Shown here one piece after another: positions 1 through 8,303 of a DNA stretch of 29,078 nt (positions are counted from its first letter, which is position 1; each line of letters starts with the position of its first letter). Location of the stretch: NCBI GenBank assembly GCA_026706395.1, contig JAPOYU010000024.1, positions 1 to 29,078 on the forward strand, in the 5' to 3' direction. The translations under genes and the position numbers were made by a program. This DNA comes from Chloroflexota bacterium (GTDB taxonomy: Bacteria > Chloroflexota > Anaerolineae > Aggregatilineales > Phototrophicaceae). The notes below the pieces were generated by a model, which was not told the DNA's origin, did no database searches, and saw only the letters and a list, made by a program, of their open reading frames with translations.

Positions 1-566
1 GTGGCGAAGCGCTCGCCCGGCTCGGCATCCATCCCGATTGGATTACATGCGCCGGCCTTATCTTGGTGGCTCTGGCTGCGTTGTTTCTGGCCCAGGGCGA
101 ACTCCTTGCCGGCGGTCTTCTGCTCTTGCTCAGCCTGCCATTCGACGCCCTCGACGGCGCGGTTGCCCGTGCGATGAAGCGTCAGGGCGCATTCGGCATG
201 GTGCTGGACTCAACTCTCGACCGCTACGCTGACGGTTTAATTTTCGCTGCTTTAGGCTATTATTTTGCCGCGAACGCCCGGCTGGATATGCTCGTTTTGT
301 CGCTGGCCGCGCTCGTGGGCAGTTATATCGTCAGTTACATCCGCGCGCGCGCCGACGATTCCCTGGTTGGCGTCAGCACGACGGTCGGCTTCTTTACTCG
401 ATTGGAGCGCGTTCTTGTCGTACTTGTCATGATCATCGGCAGCGTCTTGATGGATTCGACAGCGCCGCTCGAAATCGGCATGCTGATCCTGGCGCTGGGT
501 ACGAACATCACGGCCCTTCAACGGCTCCGACATGTATATGCAACGCTGAAAAACCGAGGTGACTAA
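1..566 (+). CDS. CDP-alcohol phosphatidyltransferase family protein (5' end outside window)
   Basis: Integral membrane enzyme that transfers a phospho-alcohol headgroup from a CDP-activated lipid to an acceptor alcohol, as in phosphatidylglycerol-phosphate or phosphatidylinositol-type synthesis. The reading frame is open from base 3 with no stop, so the true start lies upstream; the first in-frame start-like codon (TTG at 63) is internal. The complete family signature D-x2-D-G-x2-A-R-x8-G-x3-D-x3-D is visible, beginning DALDGAVAR at about 147-173, with all four Asp present. Several hydrophobic helices follow, and the C-terminus is short and basic. The lgt gene begins directly after the stop, so the two are probably one operon for membrane lipid and lipoprotein synthesis. 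The headgroup acceptor cannot be told from this fragment. The family is certain; the exact product is open. Confidence 0.93.
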   Translation, partial: GEALARLGIHPDWITCAGLILVALAALFLAQGELLAGGLLLLLSLPFDALDGAVARAMKRQGAFGMVLDSTLDRYADGLIFAALGYYFAANARLDMLVLSLAALVGSYIVSYIRARADDSLVGVSTTVGFFTRLERVLVVLVMIIGSVLMDSTAPLEIGMLILALGTNITALQRLRHVYATLKNRGD

Positions 567-1637
567 ATGGAATTCGAACAAGCCCATGTGGTGATTGGCA
601 ATCTGCAGATCCGCTACTACGGTATCATCATTGTGGTCGCGCTCCTGGCCGGGGCCTATGTCGCCTCGCTGCTTGCCAGCCGCAGCGGCCGCGATAGCGA
701 TCACATCTGGGGCGGCTTAACCTGGGCGATCATTCCCGGGATTATCGGCGCGCGTCTCTGGTTTATACTTTTCCCGCCCGTCTCATTGACCGCTGGATGC
801 GGCATCGAAGGCGAGATCTGCCAGGATACCGCCTGGTTCCTTGAGAACTTCTTCGATACCCAAAACGGCGCTGTAGCCATTTGGAGCGGCGGCTTGAGCA
901 TTTTCGGCGGCATGCTCGGCGGTCTGTTTGGCGCCTGGCTCTACCTCAGTCCCTGGCACAATCGAATCATCAGGTTGTTTGTCACTATTCTCACGCCCCT
1001 GCTATGGCTCTACCAACTGCTGGAGTGGCTTGTGACGATGATCGCCCAACGCCTGCGCGGGAAGGACGTCGATCCATTTCGCTACCAGCGGCCGAAAAGC
1101 GACTTTCCCGATGAAGGCATGCCCCTGGGCCCCTGGATGGACATTGCTGGCGTCGCCTTACCCTTGGGCCAAGCCATCGGACGCTTCGCCAATTATGTTA
1201 ATCAGGAGCTTTACGGCGCGCCGACGAACTTTCCCTGGGGAATACAGATCCCGCGTGACGCGCGTGTCGCCCCCTACGAGAGCCTGATAGATTATCCCCT
1301 GGATACGCTCTTCCATCCGATCTGGGCCTATGAAGCGGTCTGGAGCCTTGTCGCTTTCTACATTCTTTGGCGCATTTACCATCAGTATCGTGATCGCTTG
1401 GTCAGCGGAGATATTCTGCTGCTCTATGTCGCCCAGTACTCCTTTGTGCGCTTCTTGCTCGAATTCTTGCGCGTCGAAGTCGCGCAAATCGGCGCAACCG
1501 GCATCAACAGCTCGCAGACCGTTACGCTCATCGCCTTTGTCGTCTCCGCTGCAATTCTCTTTCGACGTCATCAAGATCGCAGCGCCGGGCCGCCTGAAGT
1601 CACCGACGGCGGAGAAGCTGACGCCGAGGCTGGCTAG
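567..1637 (+). CDS. lgt: Prolipoprotein diacylglyceryl transferase Lgt
   Basis: First enzyme of lipoprotein maturation: it moves diacylglycerol from phosphatidylglycerol to the lipobox cysteine of prolipoproteins in the cytoplasmic membrane. The signature GRFANYVNQELYG (residues 205-217) keeps the Arg, Asn, Glu and Gly matching E. coli R143, N146, E151 and G154. A second conserved stretch, RFLLEFLR, lies near the C-terminus. The ATG abuts the upstream stop and is preceded by GAGGTGAC. At 356 residues the protein is longer than E. coli Lgt (291). The extra length is mainly a segment around residues 125-190 with an additional hydrophobic helix and a charged loop, placed just before the signature. 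The site equivalent to E. coli His103 (SFHGG) reads SIFGG here, as in other non-proteobacterial Lgt proteins. lspA, the next enzyme of the pathway, is about 17 kb away. Confidence 0.96.
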   Translation: MEFEQAHVVIGNLQIRYYGIIIVVALLAGAYVASLLASRSGRDSDHIWGGLTWAIIPGIIGARLWFILFPPVSLTAGCGIEGEICQDTAWFLENFFDTQNGAVAIWSGGLSIFGGMLGGLFGAWLYLSPWHNRIIRLFVTILTPLLWLYQLLEWLVTMIAQRLRGKDVDPFRYQRPKSDFPDEGMPLGPWMDIAGVALPLGQAIGRFANYVNQELYGAPTNFPWGIQIPRDARVAPYESLIDYPLDTLFHPIWAYEAVWSLVAFYILWRIYHQYRDRLVSGDILLLYVAQYSFVRFLLEFLRVEVAQIGATGINSSQTVTLIAFVVSAAILFRRHQDRSAGPPEVTDGGEADAEAG

Positions 1638-1846
1638 GTCTTCGCAGGCTAATGATATCGCTGTACCAGGTGGGCATATTCCCTCGTTAGGACGGTAGCT
1701 GACTTGCGCAGCCGTCGCCCGAGTAATACCGCCAAGCAGGGCGCTCAGCGGTCTTGCCGGCTAGTATCGGCATACATTACAAAGTTTCGATAATCGCTGA
1801 CTTATGGTATCGTCTGTTGAGCAAGGTTGGCGGTGCGCCACTCTGT

Positions 1847-1852
1847 TATACT
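1847..1852 (+). promoter_or_regulatory. Extended -10 promoter element for the metallo-hydrolase at 1889
   Basis: TATACT preceded by TG-T gives an extended -10 (TGTTATACT, 1844-1852), 36 nt before the ATG. No well-spaced -35 is evident, which is usual for extended -10 promoters. The 251-bp gap after lgt (1638-1888) contains nothing else that I recognise. Confidence 0.5.
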
Positions 1853-1888
1853 GGTGAAACGCCTGCAAGGCAGGATAAAGGCAAATTG

Positions 1889-2647
1889 ATGGCGCGCGTT
1901 GTTATTTTGGGAACAGCCGGCGCAGTCAACAGCGCTCAACACGACTACACGCATTTTCTGCTGATCGGCGAAGAGGACAGCCCCGTCCTCGTCGACGCCG
2001 GTTCAAATCCACTGGAGAAAATCAACGGCCTCGGCATAGACGACCGGCAACTGCAAGACATTATTCTGACGCATTTCCATTCCGATCACGTCGCTGGCGT
2101 GCCAAATATGTTGATGCATATGTGGCAGATGGGGCGCAAAACGCCGATGCGCTTTTATGGCATTCCCCATTGCATCAACAGAATTGAAGAAACGATGGAC
2201 ATGTACGGCTGGGAATACTGGCCCAATTTCTTCCCCGTGTCTTTTTCCCGCATCGGCTTGCAAGATAATACTTTGCTCTTTGAAAACAAAGATTTCGCCA
2301 TCCGTTCTTTCCCCGTTGTACACTTCATCCCCACAATCGGCATGCGTATCACCAACAAGCACAGCGGCAAAGTCTTGGCCTATAGCTGCGACACTGAACC
2401 TTGCCCGAATGCCGTGAAAATCGGCAAGGAAGCTGACATCTTTATCCACGAAGCCGGCGGTCCGCCGCCCGGCCACAGCACGGCGCGCATGGCCGGCGAA
2501 GCGGCGACCAAAGCCGGCGCTAAGGAACTGCGCCTGATACACTACCAGGTCTGGAATCAAGACCCGGAACCGCTTGTGCGGGAAGCGGCAGAAGCTTACG
2601 ACGGTCCCATCCAACTTTGCCGTGACTTCGACGAATTCGAGTTCTAG
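1889..2647 (+). CDS. Metallo-beta-lactamase fold hydrolase (RNase Z / arylsulfatase-like)
   Basis: Probable zinc-dependent hydrolase of about 252 residues, cytoplasmic, with no signal peptide. The metal motif THFHSDH lies at residues 61-67 (His62, His64, Asp66, His67). Further ligand candidates follow in order: the His of VVHF, the Asp of SCDTEP, the His of HEAGG and the His of LIHYQ. This pattern resembles RNase Z-like and related single-domain members. An in-frame start 45 codons upstream exists, but its extra residues are not conserved-looking and the promoter at 1847-1852 lies inside that extension, so ATG 1889 (family-typical [11 protein letters not shown]) is preferred. The substrate is unknown. 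The gene is convergent with glpK and the two stop codons share the tetranucleotide CTAG at 2644-2647. Confidence 0.88.
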   Translation: MARVVILGTAGAVNSAQHDYTHFLLIGEEDSPVLVDAGSNPLEKINGLGIDDRQLQDIILTHFHSDHVAGVPNMLMHMWQMGRKTPMRFYGIPHCINRIEETMDMYGWEYWPNFFPVSFSRIGLQDNTLLFENKDFAIRSFPVVHFIPTIGMRITNKHSGKVLAYSCDTEPCPNAVKIGKEADIFIHEAGGPPPGHSTARMAGEAATKAGAKELRLIHYQVWNQDPEPLVREAAEAYDGPIQLCRDFDEFEF

Positions 2648-4128
2648 CTCTCCGCCCAATCGCGCGCGCGCTCGACCGCTTTCTGCCAGCCGGCGTACAA
2701 GCTCTCTCGCTCATCCGTCGACATAGCGGGATCGAAACTACGCTCCACCTGCCATTGGCCGGCGATCTCGTCCTGTGAACCCCAGAAGCCAGTCGCCAGC
2801 CCGGCCAGGTAGGCGGCGCCAAGCGCGGTGGTCTCGGTCACCGCTGGACGCTGTACTGGTACGCCCAGGATATCGGCTTGAAACTGCATCAGGAAGTCGT
2901 TGACGACCGCGCCGCCATCGACGCGCAGGGCTTCGAGCGGCAAGCCGGAATCAGCAGACATGGCAGCGACGACATCGCGGGTTTGATAGGCGATGGACTC
3001 CAGAGTGGCGCGGACCACCTGCGCGCGTCCGCTGCCGCGCGTCAGGCCGACGATCGTACCGCGCGCATACTGATCCCAATATGGCGCGCCCAGGCCAACG
3101 AATGCCGGCACGACATAAACGCCGTCCGTACCGGAAATGCCGCTTGCGATCGCTTCGCTTTCGGCGGCGTCTTTCAACAGTTTCATCTCGTCGCGCAGCC
3201 ATTGCACGGCGGCGCCAGCCATGAAGATGCTGCCTTCGAGCGCGTATTGCCTGGCGCCCGCGCCCACTTGCCAGGCGATGGTGGTGAGAAGATTATTCTT
3301 CGAAGATTGGGGTCTGTCGCCGGTGTTCATCAGCATGAAGCAGCCCGTACCATAGGTGTTTTTCGCCATGCCCGCCTGATACGCCGCCTGTCCAAAGGTA
3401 GCCGCCTGCTGGTCGCCGGCCATTCCAGCAATGGGTATCGCCGCGCCGAAGTGCGCCGCGTCGCTTTCGCCGTATACCTGGCTGCAGGGGTAGACCTCGG
3501 GCAAGATCGCGCGAGGGATATTCAGGCGATCGAGTATCGCATCGGACCAGTCGCCACTGTGAATATCGAAAAGCATTGTGCGGGCAGCGTTGCTGACATC
3601 GGTGATATGCAGCTTGCCACCGGTAAGTTTCCAGGCGAGATAGGCGTCGATTGTACCGAAAGCCAACTCGCCCGCTTCCGCTCTTGCGCGCGCCCCTGCC
3701 ACGTTGTCAAGAAGCCAGGCGACCTTGGTTCCGGAGAAGTAAGCATCGGTTACCAAGCCGGTATGTCGCAAGATCGTTTGGTCGAATCCTTCCGCCTTTA
3801 GCGCGTCGCAGAAGGCGGCGGTCCGCCGGTCTTGCCAGACGATAGCGTTATGAATCGGCTCGCCGGTTGATCGGTCCCATATCACGGTGGTTTCACGCTG
3901 ATTGCTGATGCCGATGGCAGCGATGTCCCCGGGATCATCGACAATGTCTTGGGCCACTTGCAGTTGCGACGCCCAGATATCCCCCGGGTCGTGTTCAACC
4001 CAGCCGGGCTGGGGATAGATTTGACGAAACTCCTTCTGCGAGCTTTTGACGGCGTTGCCGTCGCGGTCAAAGAGGATGGCGCGCGAAGAAGTTGTGCCTT
4101 GATCTAGCGAAAGGATAGTGGATGCCAT
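2644..4128 (-). CDS. glpK: Glycerol kinase
   Basis: FGGY-family kinase that phosphorylates glycerol to sn-glycerol 3-phosphate with ATP, feeding phospholipid synthesis and glycolysis. At 494 residues it has the normal family length. The N-terminal phosphate-binding segment [16 protein letters not shown], the conserved GMAGDQQAA with the catalytic-site Asp, and the C-terminal [14 protein letters not shown] nucleotide-binding stretch are all intact. No glpF (facilitator) or glpD (dehydrogenase) adjoins it. Instead it ends a leftward run after lon, an alpha/beta hydrolase and a small membrane protein, with a 70-bp gap before its start. A candidate -10 (TAAAAT on the minus strand, 4172-4177) in that gap suggests it can be transcribed on its own. 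No strong Shine-Dalgarno is seen; AAAGG lies 11 nt before ATG. Confidence 0.97.
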   Translation of the reverse strand: MASTILSLDQGTTSSRAILFDRDGNAVKSSQKEFRQIYPQPGWVEHDPGDIWASQLQVAQDIVDDPGDIAAIGISNQRETTVIWDRSTGEPIHNAIVWQDRRTAAFCDALKAEGFDQTILRHTGLVTDAYFSGTKVAWLLDNVAGARARAEAGELAFGTIDAYLAWKLTGGKLHITDVSNAARTMLFDIHSGDWSDAILDRLNIPRAILPEVYPCSQVYGESDAAHFGAAIPIAGMAGDQQAATFGQAAYQAGMAKNTYGTGCFMLMNTGDRPQSSKNNLLTTIAWQVGAGARQYALEGSIFMAGAAVQWLRDEMKLLKDAAESEAIASGISGTDGVYVVPAFVGLGAPYWDQYARGTIVGLTRGSGRAQVVRATLESIAYQTRDVVAAMSADSGLPLEALRVDGGAVVNDFLMQFQADILGVPVQRPAVTETTALGAAYLAGLATGFWGSQDEIAGQWQVERSFDPAMSTDERESLYAGWQKAVERARDWAES

Positions 4129-4171
4129 TTGTATACGAGCCTTTGCGTGTCAGGTGGTCGAGAGGCGGTCC

Positions 4172-4177
4172 ATTTTA
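4172..4177 (-). promoter_or_regulatory. Candidate -10 element for glpK
   Basis: TAAAAT on the minus strand, 43 nt before the glpK ATG. No convincing -35 is present, so this rests on the hexamer and on its distance to the start, which matches the other promoters in the window. Confidence 0.3.
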
Positions 4178-4198
4178 GCGCATTAAAGGCGGTCGGTC

Positions 4199-4642
4199 TT
4201 ATCCTCGTTTGCTGTGTCGATCTCGCAGCAGGTTCAGCAAGAGCGCAATGCCAAAGCCGGCCAGCGCGCCGGCCAGCGTCCAAGGCGGCAGGCGTTCGAG
4301 CATGCCCAAGATCATCGACGGCGGAAAATCGGGAAAGGGGTGCGCGTGTCGCAGGTCTTTGAACAGCATCAGCGCGGCGGTGACGGCGCTGGCCGACGCG
4401 CCGATTAGCGCGCCCGCTAGCGTGGCGCTAAGGACCACATTGTGATTCCTCATTCGTCGCGACATAAGCATCATTGTCAAAGCGGCGGCGGTGAGCAGGC
4501 CGAGAGCGGCAGCTCGGGTGGCATCTCGATCTTCCAGGCCCGACCAAAGCAGAATGGCCAGGCCGGCTATAACCATGACGCCCCGCCACAGGTTCCTCGA
4601 AAGCAGATGCCTGGGTCTCATTGTGCGCTTCTGTGGCTGCAT
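4199..4642 (-). CDS. Small integral membrane protein, function unknown
   Basis: Not recognised. The 147-residue product has a basic N-terminus (about residues 1-18) and four clear hydrophobic helices, at roughly 20-38, 43-60, 68-92 and 119-137. The loop between helices 3 and 4 is Pro/Phe-rich (HPFPDFPP), and the tail is basic (LRDRHSKRG). There is no Cys lipobox and no motif of a known transporter. It lies 53 bp downstream of the alpha/beta hydrolase and 70 bp upstream of glpK on the same strand, so it probably belongs to their transcript. ATG 4642 is used; an in-frame ATG at 4621 is an alternative. The regular helix pattern and the position between two real genes support it as a true gene, without implying a role. 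Confidence 0.7.
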   Translation of the reverse strand: MQPQKRTMRPRHLLSRNLWRGVMVIAGLAILLWSGLEDRDATRAAALGLLTAAALTMMLMSRRMRNHNVVLSATLAGALIGASASAVTAALMLFKDLRHAHPFPDFPPSMILGMLERLPPWTLAGALAGFGIALLLNLLRDRHSKRG

Positions 4643-4695
4643 CTCACAAATGTAGGTTTTCCCCTCAACTCGACTTGCCCGGATTGAATACCAGC

Positions 4696-5451
4696 TTACG
4701 GCGCTTCAGTGAGGTGTTGCAGCGTCAGGCGATAGAATTCGTCGCGTGCTTCATCGTGAACCGCGTGGCCGCAATCGAAGAGGGCGAGCCGTCCATTCTT
4801 GACGCGGCTCACGAAACGTTCGCCATATTGCGGCGGATTGAGTTTGTCATGTCGCCCCAGCATGACAATGAGCGGGCATTCGATATTATCGGCGGAACTT
4901 AGGCTGACGTCTCCGCCGGCATCAATCATTCTGGTCATTGCCCGCAGCCACTCGCCGGTGAACTTGGCTGCATCGGTGAAGCCATGGATGCGCTTATCTT
5001 CGTCGCTGATCCAATCGCCAGGGTACATGCGTTGAAAGACCGAGCGCAGTTCTGGGCCGAAATTGCCGATTGCGCCTATGGCGATGCATGAGGCGATGCG
5101 GTCGGGGGACTTCCCGGCGGCGATCAGCGCGACCTCGCCACCGTCCGAGTAGGCGATCACGTGGGCGCGTTTTATGCCGAGCGCATTCATGAAGGCCAGC
5201 AGGTCGTCACAATCTCGCTGATAGAAGTCGTCGGGGAAATCACGTGGCTTCGGCAGAGATTCGCCATAGCCGCGCAGCGTCAAACCGATGACGCGGAAGC
5301 CCTCGCCATGCAGCCAATCCATAACGTGAGCCAAGTGCCTGCGCGCCGTGCCCAGCATACCATGCAACAGTATCACCGGGGTTTGATCGCTATCGGGCAT
5401 CATGTCTTCATAGTGAAGCGCAGCGCCTGTCGCCAGTTCTACGAGCGGCAT
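4696..5451 (-). CDS. Alpha/beta-fold hydrolase
   Basis: Single-domain cytoplasmic serine hydrolase of 251 residues, the usual length for the family. The oxyanion segment is HGMLG (residues 30-34). The nucleophile elbow is AYSDGG with Ser102, where the usual first Gly is Ala. The acid is probably in GRHDKLNP and the base is the His of DCGHAVHDE. There is no signal peptide. The substrate (ester, lactone, haloalkane or C-C bond) cannot be read from the sequence. It starts 41 bp after the end of lon on the same strand, so it is likely co-transcribed with lon. A purine-rich tract (GAAAGACAGAAG) precedes ATG. Confidence is high for the fold and low for any specific reaction. Confidence 0.92.
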   Translation of the reverse strand: MPLVELATGAALHYEDMMPDSDQTPVILLHGMLGTARRHLAHVMDWLHGEGFRVIGLTLRGYGESLPKPRDFPDDFYQRDCDDLLAFMNALGIKRAHVIAYSDGGEVALIAAGKSPDRIASCIAIGAIGNFGPELRSVFQRMYPGDWISDEDKRIHGFTDAAKFTGEWLRAMTRMIDAGGDVSLSSADNIECPLIVMLGRHDKLNPPQYGERFVSRVKNGRLALFDCGHAVHDEARDEFYRLTLQHLTEAP

Positions 5452-5492
5452 CTTCTGTCTTTCTCGATACGGGTCAATCGCCGTGCCGCCGG

Positions 5493-7985
5493 CTAATGTA
5501 GTTGCGCCGCACTGGGGCCATCGGCAAGTGCCAAGTCAAGGACCTGGTCCAAGTGCTCCACCAGGACGAAGTTCAGGTCGGCGCGGACATCGTCGGGCAC
5601 ATCGTCCAAGTCGTTTTCGTTTTTGCGCGGCAAAATAACCGTATCGGCGCCGAGGCGATGCGCGGCGAGCACCTTGTCTTTGATGCCGCCGACCGCCAAT
5701 ACCTGACCGCTGAGGGTGAGTTCACCGGTCATCGCGATGTTGCTCTTGGCTGTTCTTCCCGTCAAGAGGGAAGCCAGTGCGGTCGCCATCGTCACGCCGG
5801 CGCTCGGACCATCCTTCGGCACTGCGCCAGACGGGACATGCAGGTGGATATCGTAATCATCGTAGAAGGCGGGGTCGACGCCCAACTGTTCCGCGCGCGA
5901 TCGCGCGAAGCTATACGCGATCTTAGCGCTTTCCTGCATGACTTCACCCAGTTGACCGGTGTACTCAAAGCCCTTGCCGCCTCTCATTTTGGTGGCTTCA
6001 ATGAACAGGGCGTCACCGCCGACCGGTGTCCAGGCCAGCCCGGTTGCGACGCCGGGAATGTCGGTGCGTTCCTTGAGTTCGCTGCGATATCCGAAGCGGG
6101 CGTTGCCCAGCAGTTCTTTGACCTCGTCCACCGTCACGCGAACGCCCTCTGTTTTGCTCTCGGCGATACGCGTGACTACCTTGCGCGCCGCTTTACCGAT
6201 CTCACGTTCCAGATTGCGGACGCCGGCCTCTCGCGTGTAATCTCGGATGATTTGCAACAGCGCCTGGTCAGTGAAGTCCAATTCATCTGTATGCAGGCCG
6301 TTTTCACGCCTCTGGCGCGGCACGAGATATTGCGCGGCGATGGCTCGTTTTTCCATTTCGGTATACCCGCTCAACTGGATTATCTCCATGCGATCACGCA
6401 GAGGACCTGGAATCGTATCAAGCGAGTTGGCGGTGGTGATGAACATGACATCGCTGAGGTCAAAGGCGACGTCGAGATAATGATCGCGGAATTCGGCATT
6501 CTGTTCCGGGTCGAGCACTTCGAGCAGGGCCGAACCCGGGTCACCGCGGAAGTCGCGTCCGAGCTTGTCGATTTCGTCCAGCATGATCAAGGGATTGCGC
6601 GACTTGGCGCGTCGAATCGCCTGGATAATCCGCCCGGGCATCGCGCCAATATAGGTCCGGCGGAAGCCCCGAATCTCGGCCTCATCGCGTATTCCGCCAA
6701 GGCTCATGCGAATGAATTCACGCCCCATAGCGCGTGCGATAGAGGCGCCTAGCGATGTCTTCCCGACGCCGGGCGGGCCGACGAAGGCCAATATCGCTCC
6801 AGCGCGATCCCGCCGAACCGGGTCGAATTGTTCACCTTCCGCGAATTCGTCAGAGCGGTCGGCGCGCAGCTTGCGCACAGCGAGGAATTCCAGAATGCGT
6901 TCCTTGATATCCTTCAGGCCATAGTGGTCTTCATCAAGGATGTCCCGCGCATGGGTGATATCCAGCTTGTCCTCTGTGCGCTTGTCCCAGGGCAAGCTGC
7001 AGATCCAATCCAGGTAGGTGCGAATTACGCCATATTCCGCGGCAGCTACCGACAGCTTCGACAGGCGGTTCAACTCGCGCTCGGCTTCTTTCCGCGCCTC
7101 TTCAGGCATGTTGGCGGCTTGGATCAGCTCGCGGAACTTCTCGATTTCATGCTGATCTTCGTCTTCCTCCAGTTCTCGCTGAATGGCCTTCATCTGTTCG
7201 CGCAGGAAGTAATCACGCTGGGTTTTCTCCATTTCCTGCTGCGCGTCTTCCTGAATCTTGCGGCCGAGCGACATGACGTCATACTCTTTGCTGAGCAGCT
7301 TCAAGAGGTGGCGAATCTTGTCCGACACGCTGTCCATCTCCAACAGAAGCTGAGCATCGTCGAGTTCGATGCGGACGTAGGTCGCAATCGAGTACACCAG
7401 TTGCAGCGGATCCTCGACATTCAAGGCGTTGCTGACCAATTCCTGTGGGATGCTCGGCACTAACTCCGCGAGGGCGCTGAAGCGGTCGACCACGGTACGG
7501 ACCATCGCTTCCATTTCAATGTCATCGGTAAAGACGACCTCGTCTTCCGGGATCCGCGTGACGCGCGCTTTGAGATAGGGGGAGGTCTCCACGAACTCGT
7601 CGATCTTGATTCGCTGCAGACCTTGAATTAGCAGGCGAGCGGTGCCGTCCGGCGTACGAAAAAGCCGGTGTATCGCCGCGAGCGTTCCCACCATCTGCAC
7701 CTGGTCCGGGCCTGGTGTGCCCAGACTGGGATCCTTGGACGCGACCAAGCCGACCAGCCGATCGCCGGCGACCACATCGTCTACCAGTTTGATGCTGCGG
7801 TCTTGACCGACGGTGAGCGGAATCGCGGTTTGCGGATAAACGACCAGACCGCGCAAGGGCAGGATTGGCAATTCCTCGGGCAAGTCAATCGCCGTTCCTT
7901 CGTCTTCCAACTCGTCGCTGAGCCCGACGTTGATCTGCGTTGGCGGATCTTCCAGCTCGTCGAACAATACTTCCCAGTAGCTCAT
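5493..7985 (-). CDS. lon: ATP-dependent Lon protease
   Basis: Cytosolic AAA+ serine protease that degrades misfolded and regulatory proteins. In order it has an N-terminal LON substrate-binding domain ([19 protein letters not shown] near the start), a coiled-coil segment with the [15 protein letters not shown] motif, the AAA module with Walker [12 protein letters not shown] and Walker [11 protein letters not shown], and the protease domain. The Ser-Lys dyad is Ser728 (KDGPSAG) and Lys771 (GGIKDK), separated by 43 residues as in E. coli Lon (679/722). ATG 7985 is chosen over an in-frame TTG at 8015 because AAGGA lies 9 nt before it; this gives 830 residues. The N-terminus carries an unusual acidic stretch (roughly residues 7-33) before the LON domain. 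It heads a leftward gene run. No HspR (HAIR) or CIRCE heat-shock operator is visible upstream. Confidence 0.98.
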   Translation of the reverse strand: MSYWEVLFDELEDPPTQINVGLSDELEDEGTAIDLPEELPILPLRGLVVYPQTAIPLTVGQDRSIKLVDDVVAGDRLVGLVASKDPSLGTPGPDQVQMVGTLAAIHRLFRTPDGTARLLIQGLQRIKIDEFVETSPYLKARVTRIPEDEVVFTDDIEMEAMVRTVVDRFSALAELVPSIPQELVSNALNVEDPLQLVYSIATYVRIELDDAQLLLEMDSVSDKIRHLLKLLSKEYDVMSLGRKIQEDAQQEMEKTQRDYFLREQMKAIQRELEEDEDQHEIEKFRELIQAANMPEEARKEAERELNRLSKLSVAAAEYGVIRTYLDWICSLPWDKRTEDKLDITHARDILDEDHYGLKDIKERILEFLAVRKLRADRSDEFAEGEQFDPVRRDRAGAILAFVGPPGVGKTSLGASIARAMGREFIRMSLGGIRDEAEIRGFRRTYIGAMPGRIIQAIRRAKSRNPLIMLDEIDKLGRDFRGDPGSALLEVLDPEQNAEFRDHYLDVAFDLSDVMFITTANSLDTIPGPLRDRMEIIQLSGYTEMEKRAIAAQYLVPRQRRENGLHTDELDFTDQALLQIIRDYTREAGVRNLEREIGKAARKVVTRIAESKTEGVRVTVDEVKELLGNARFGYRSELKERTDIPGVATGLAWTPVGGDALFIEATKMRGGKGFEYTGQLGEVMQESAKIAYSFARSRAEQLGVDPAFYDDYDIHLHVPSGAVPKDGPSAGVTMATALASLLTGRTAKSNIAMTGELTLSGQVLAVGGIKDKVLAAHRLGADTVILPRKNENDLDDVPDDVRADLNFVLVEHLDQVLDLALADGPSAAQLH

Positions 7986-8129
7986 GTAATTAGTTCCTTG
8001 TCTCGCGCGTATCAAGTATGCTTCGTCAAAGACTGACGGATCAGCTTGAGCGAGATACGCCTGCCGAGAGTTTCGTCAATCAAGCGCGTGCGGCCGGACA
8101 CAGTTCCCATACCCTTACTCTACATATAG

Positions 8130-8179
8130 ACGTGTAAAAATGGTATCAGAGTTCGCCTTAGAGCGGCATTTTTATACGT
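8130..8179. promoter_or_regulatory. Long inverted repeat, candidate operator in the lon/L,D-transpeptidase spacer
   Basis: Left arm ACGTGTAAAAATG (8130-8142) and right arm CATTTTTATACGT (8167-8179) are complementary at 12 of 13 positions across a 24-bp spacer. Neither neighbour ends here, so it is not a terminator. The A/T-rich arms separated by about two helical turns resemble a two-site operator. The regulator is unknown. Confidence 0.5.
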
Positions 8180-8234
8180 TTCTAAGAGTTGACGGCTTTT
8201 GATCCGTCACGAACCAGTTGGCGCGGTTTGCAAT

Positions 8235-8262
8235 TTGCCCGTTTCGCGAGCCTGAATACAAT
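8235..8262 (+). promoter_or_regulatory. Sigma-70-type promoter of the L,D-transpeptidase gene
   Basis: TTGCCC (8235-8240), a 16-bp spacer, then TACAAT (8257-8262). Transcription would start near 8269, which favours translation from ATG 8304 rather than the in-frame ATG at 8274. Confidence 0.55.
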
Positions 8263-8303
8263 GAAGGCACAATATGTCGCCGGTCGTCAAGGAAAACTGT
8301 TCC

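Larger units (their letters stand above)
7986..8303. other. Divergent intergenic region between lon and the L,D-transpeptidase
   Basis: A 318-bp spacer with no credible ORF. It contains the inverted repeat at 8130-8179 and a rightward sigma-70-type promoter at 8235-8262. On the lon side I see only a Shine-Dalgarno (AAGGA, 9 nt before the lon ATG) and an isolated TTGACG that lacks a matching -10, so the lon promoter is not located. Confidence 0.7.

Noticed and set aside
1990..2010. tRNA T-loop-like GGTTCAAATCC
   Set aside because: It is inside a coding frame with no matching acceptor or anticodon arms.
2878..3801. 307-codon open frame antisense to glpK
   Set aside because: Wholly inside glpK, low-complexity Arg/Ala/Gly composition, no Shine-Dalgarno and no known domain.
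5502..6752. 416-codon open frame antisense to lon
   Set aside because: It lies entirely within the highly conserved lon gene, has no recognisable domain, and long antisense frames are common in G+C-rich genes.
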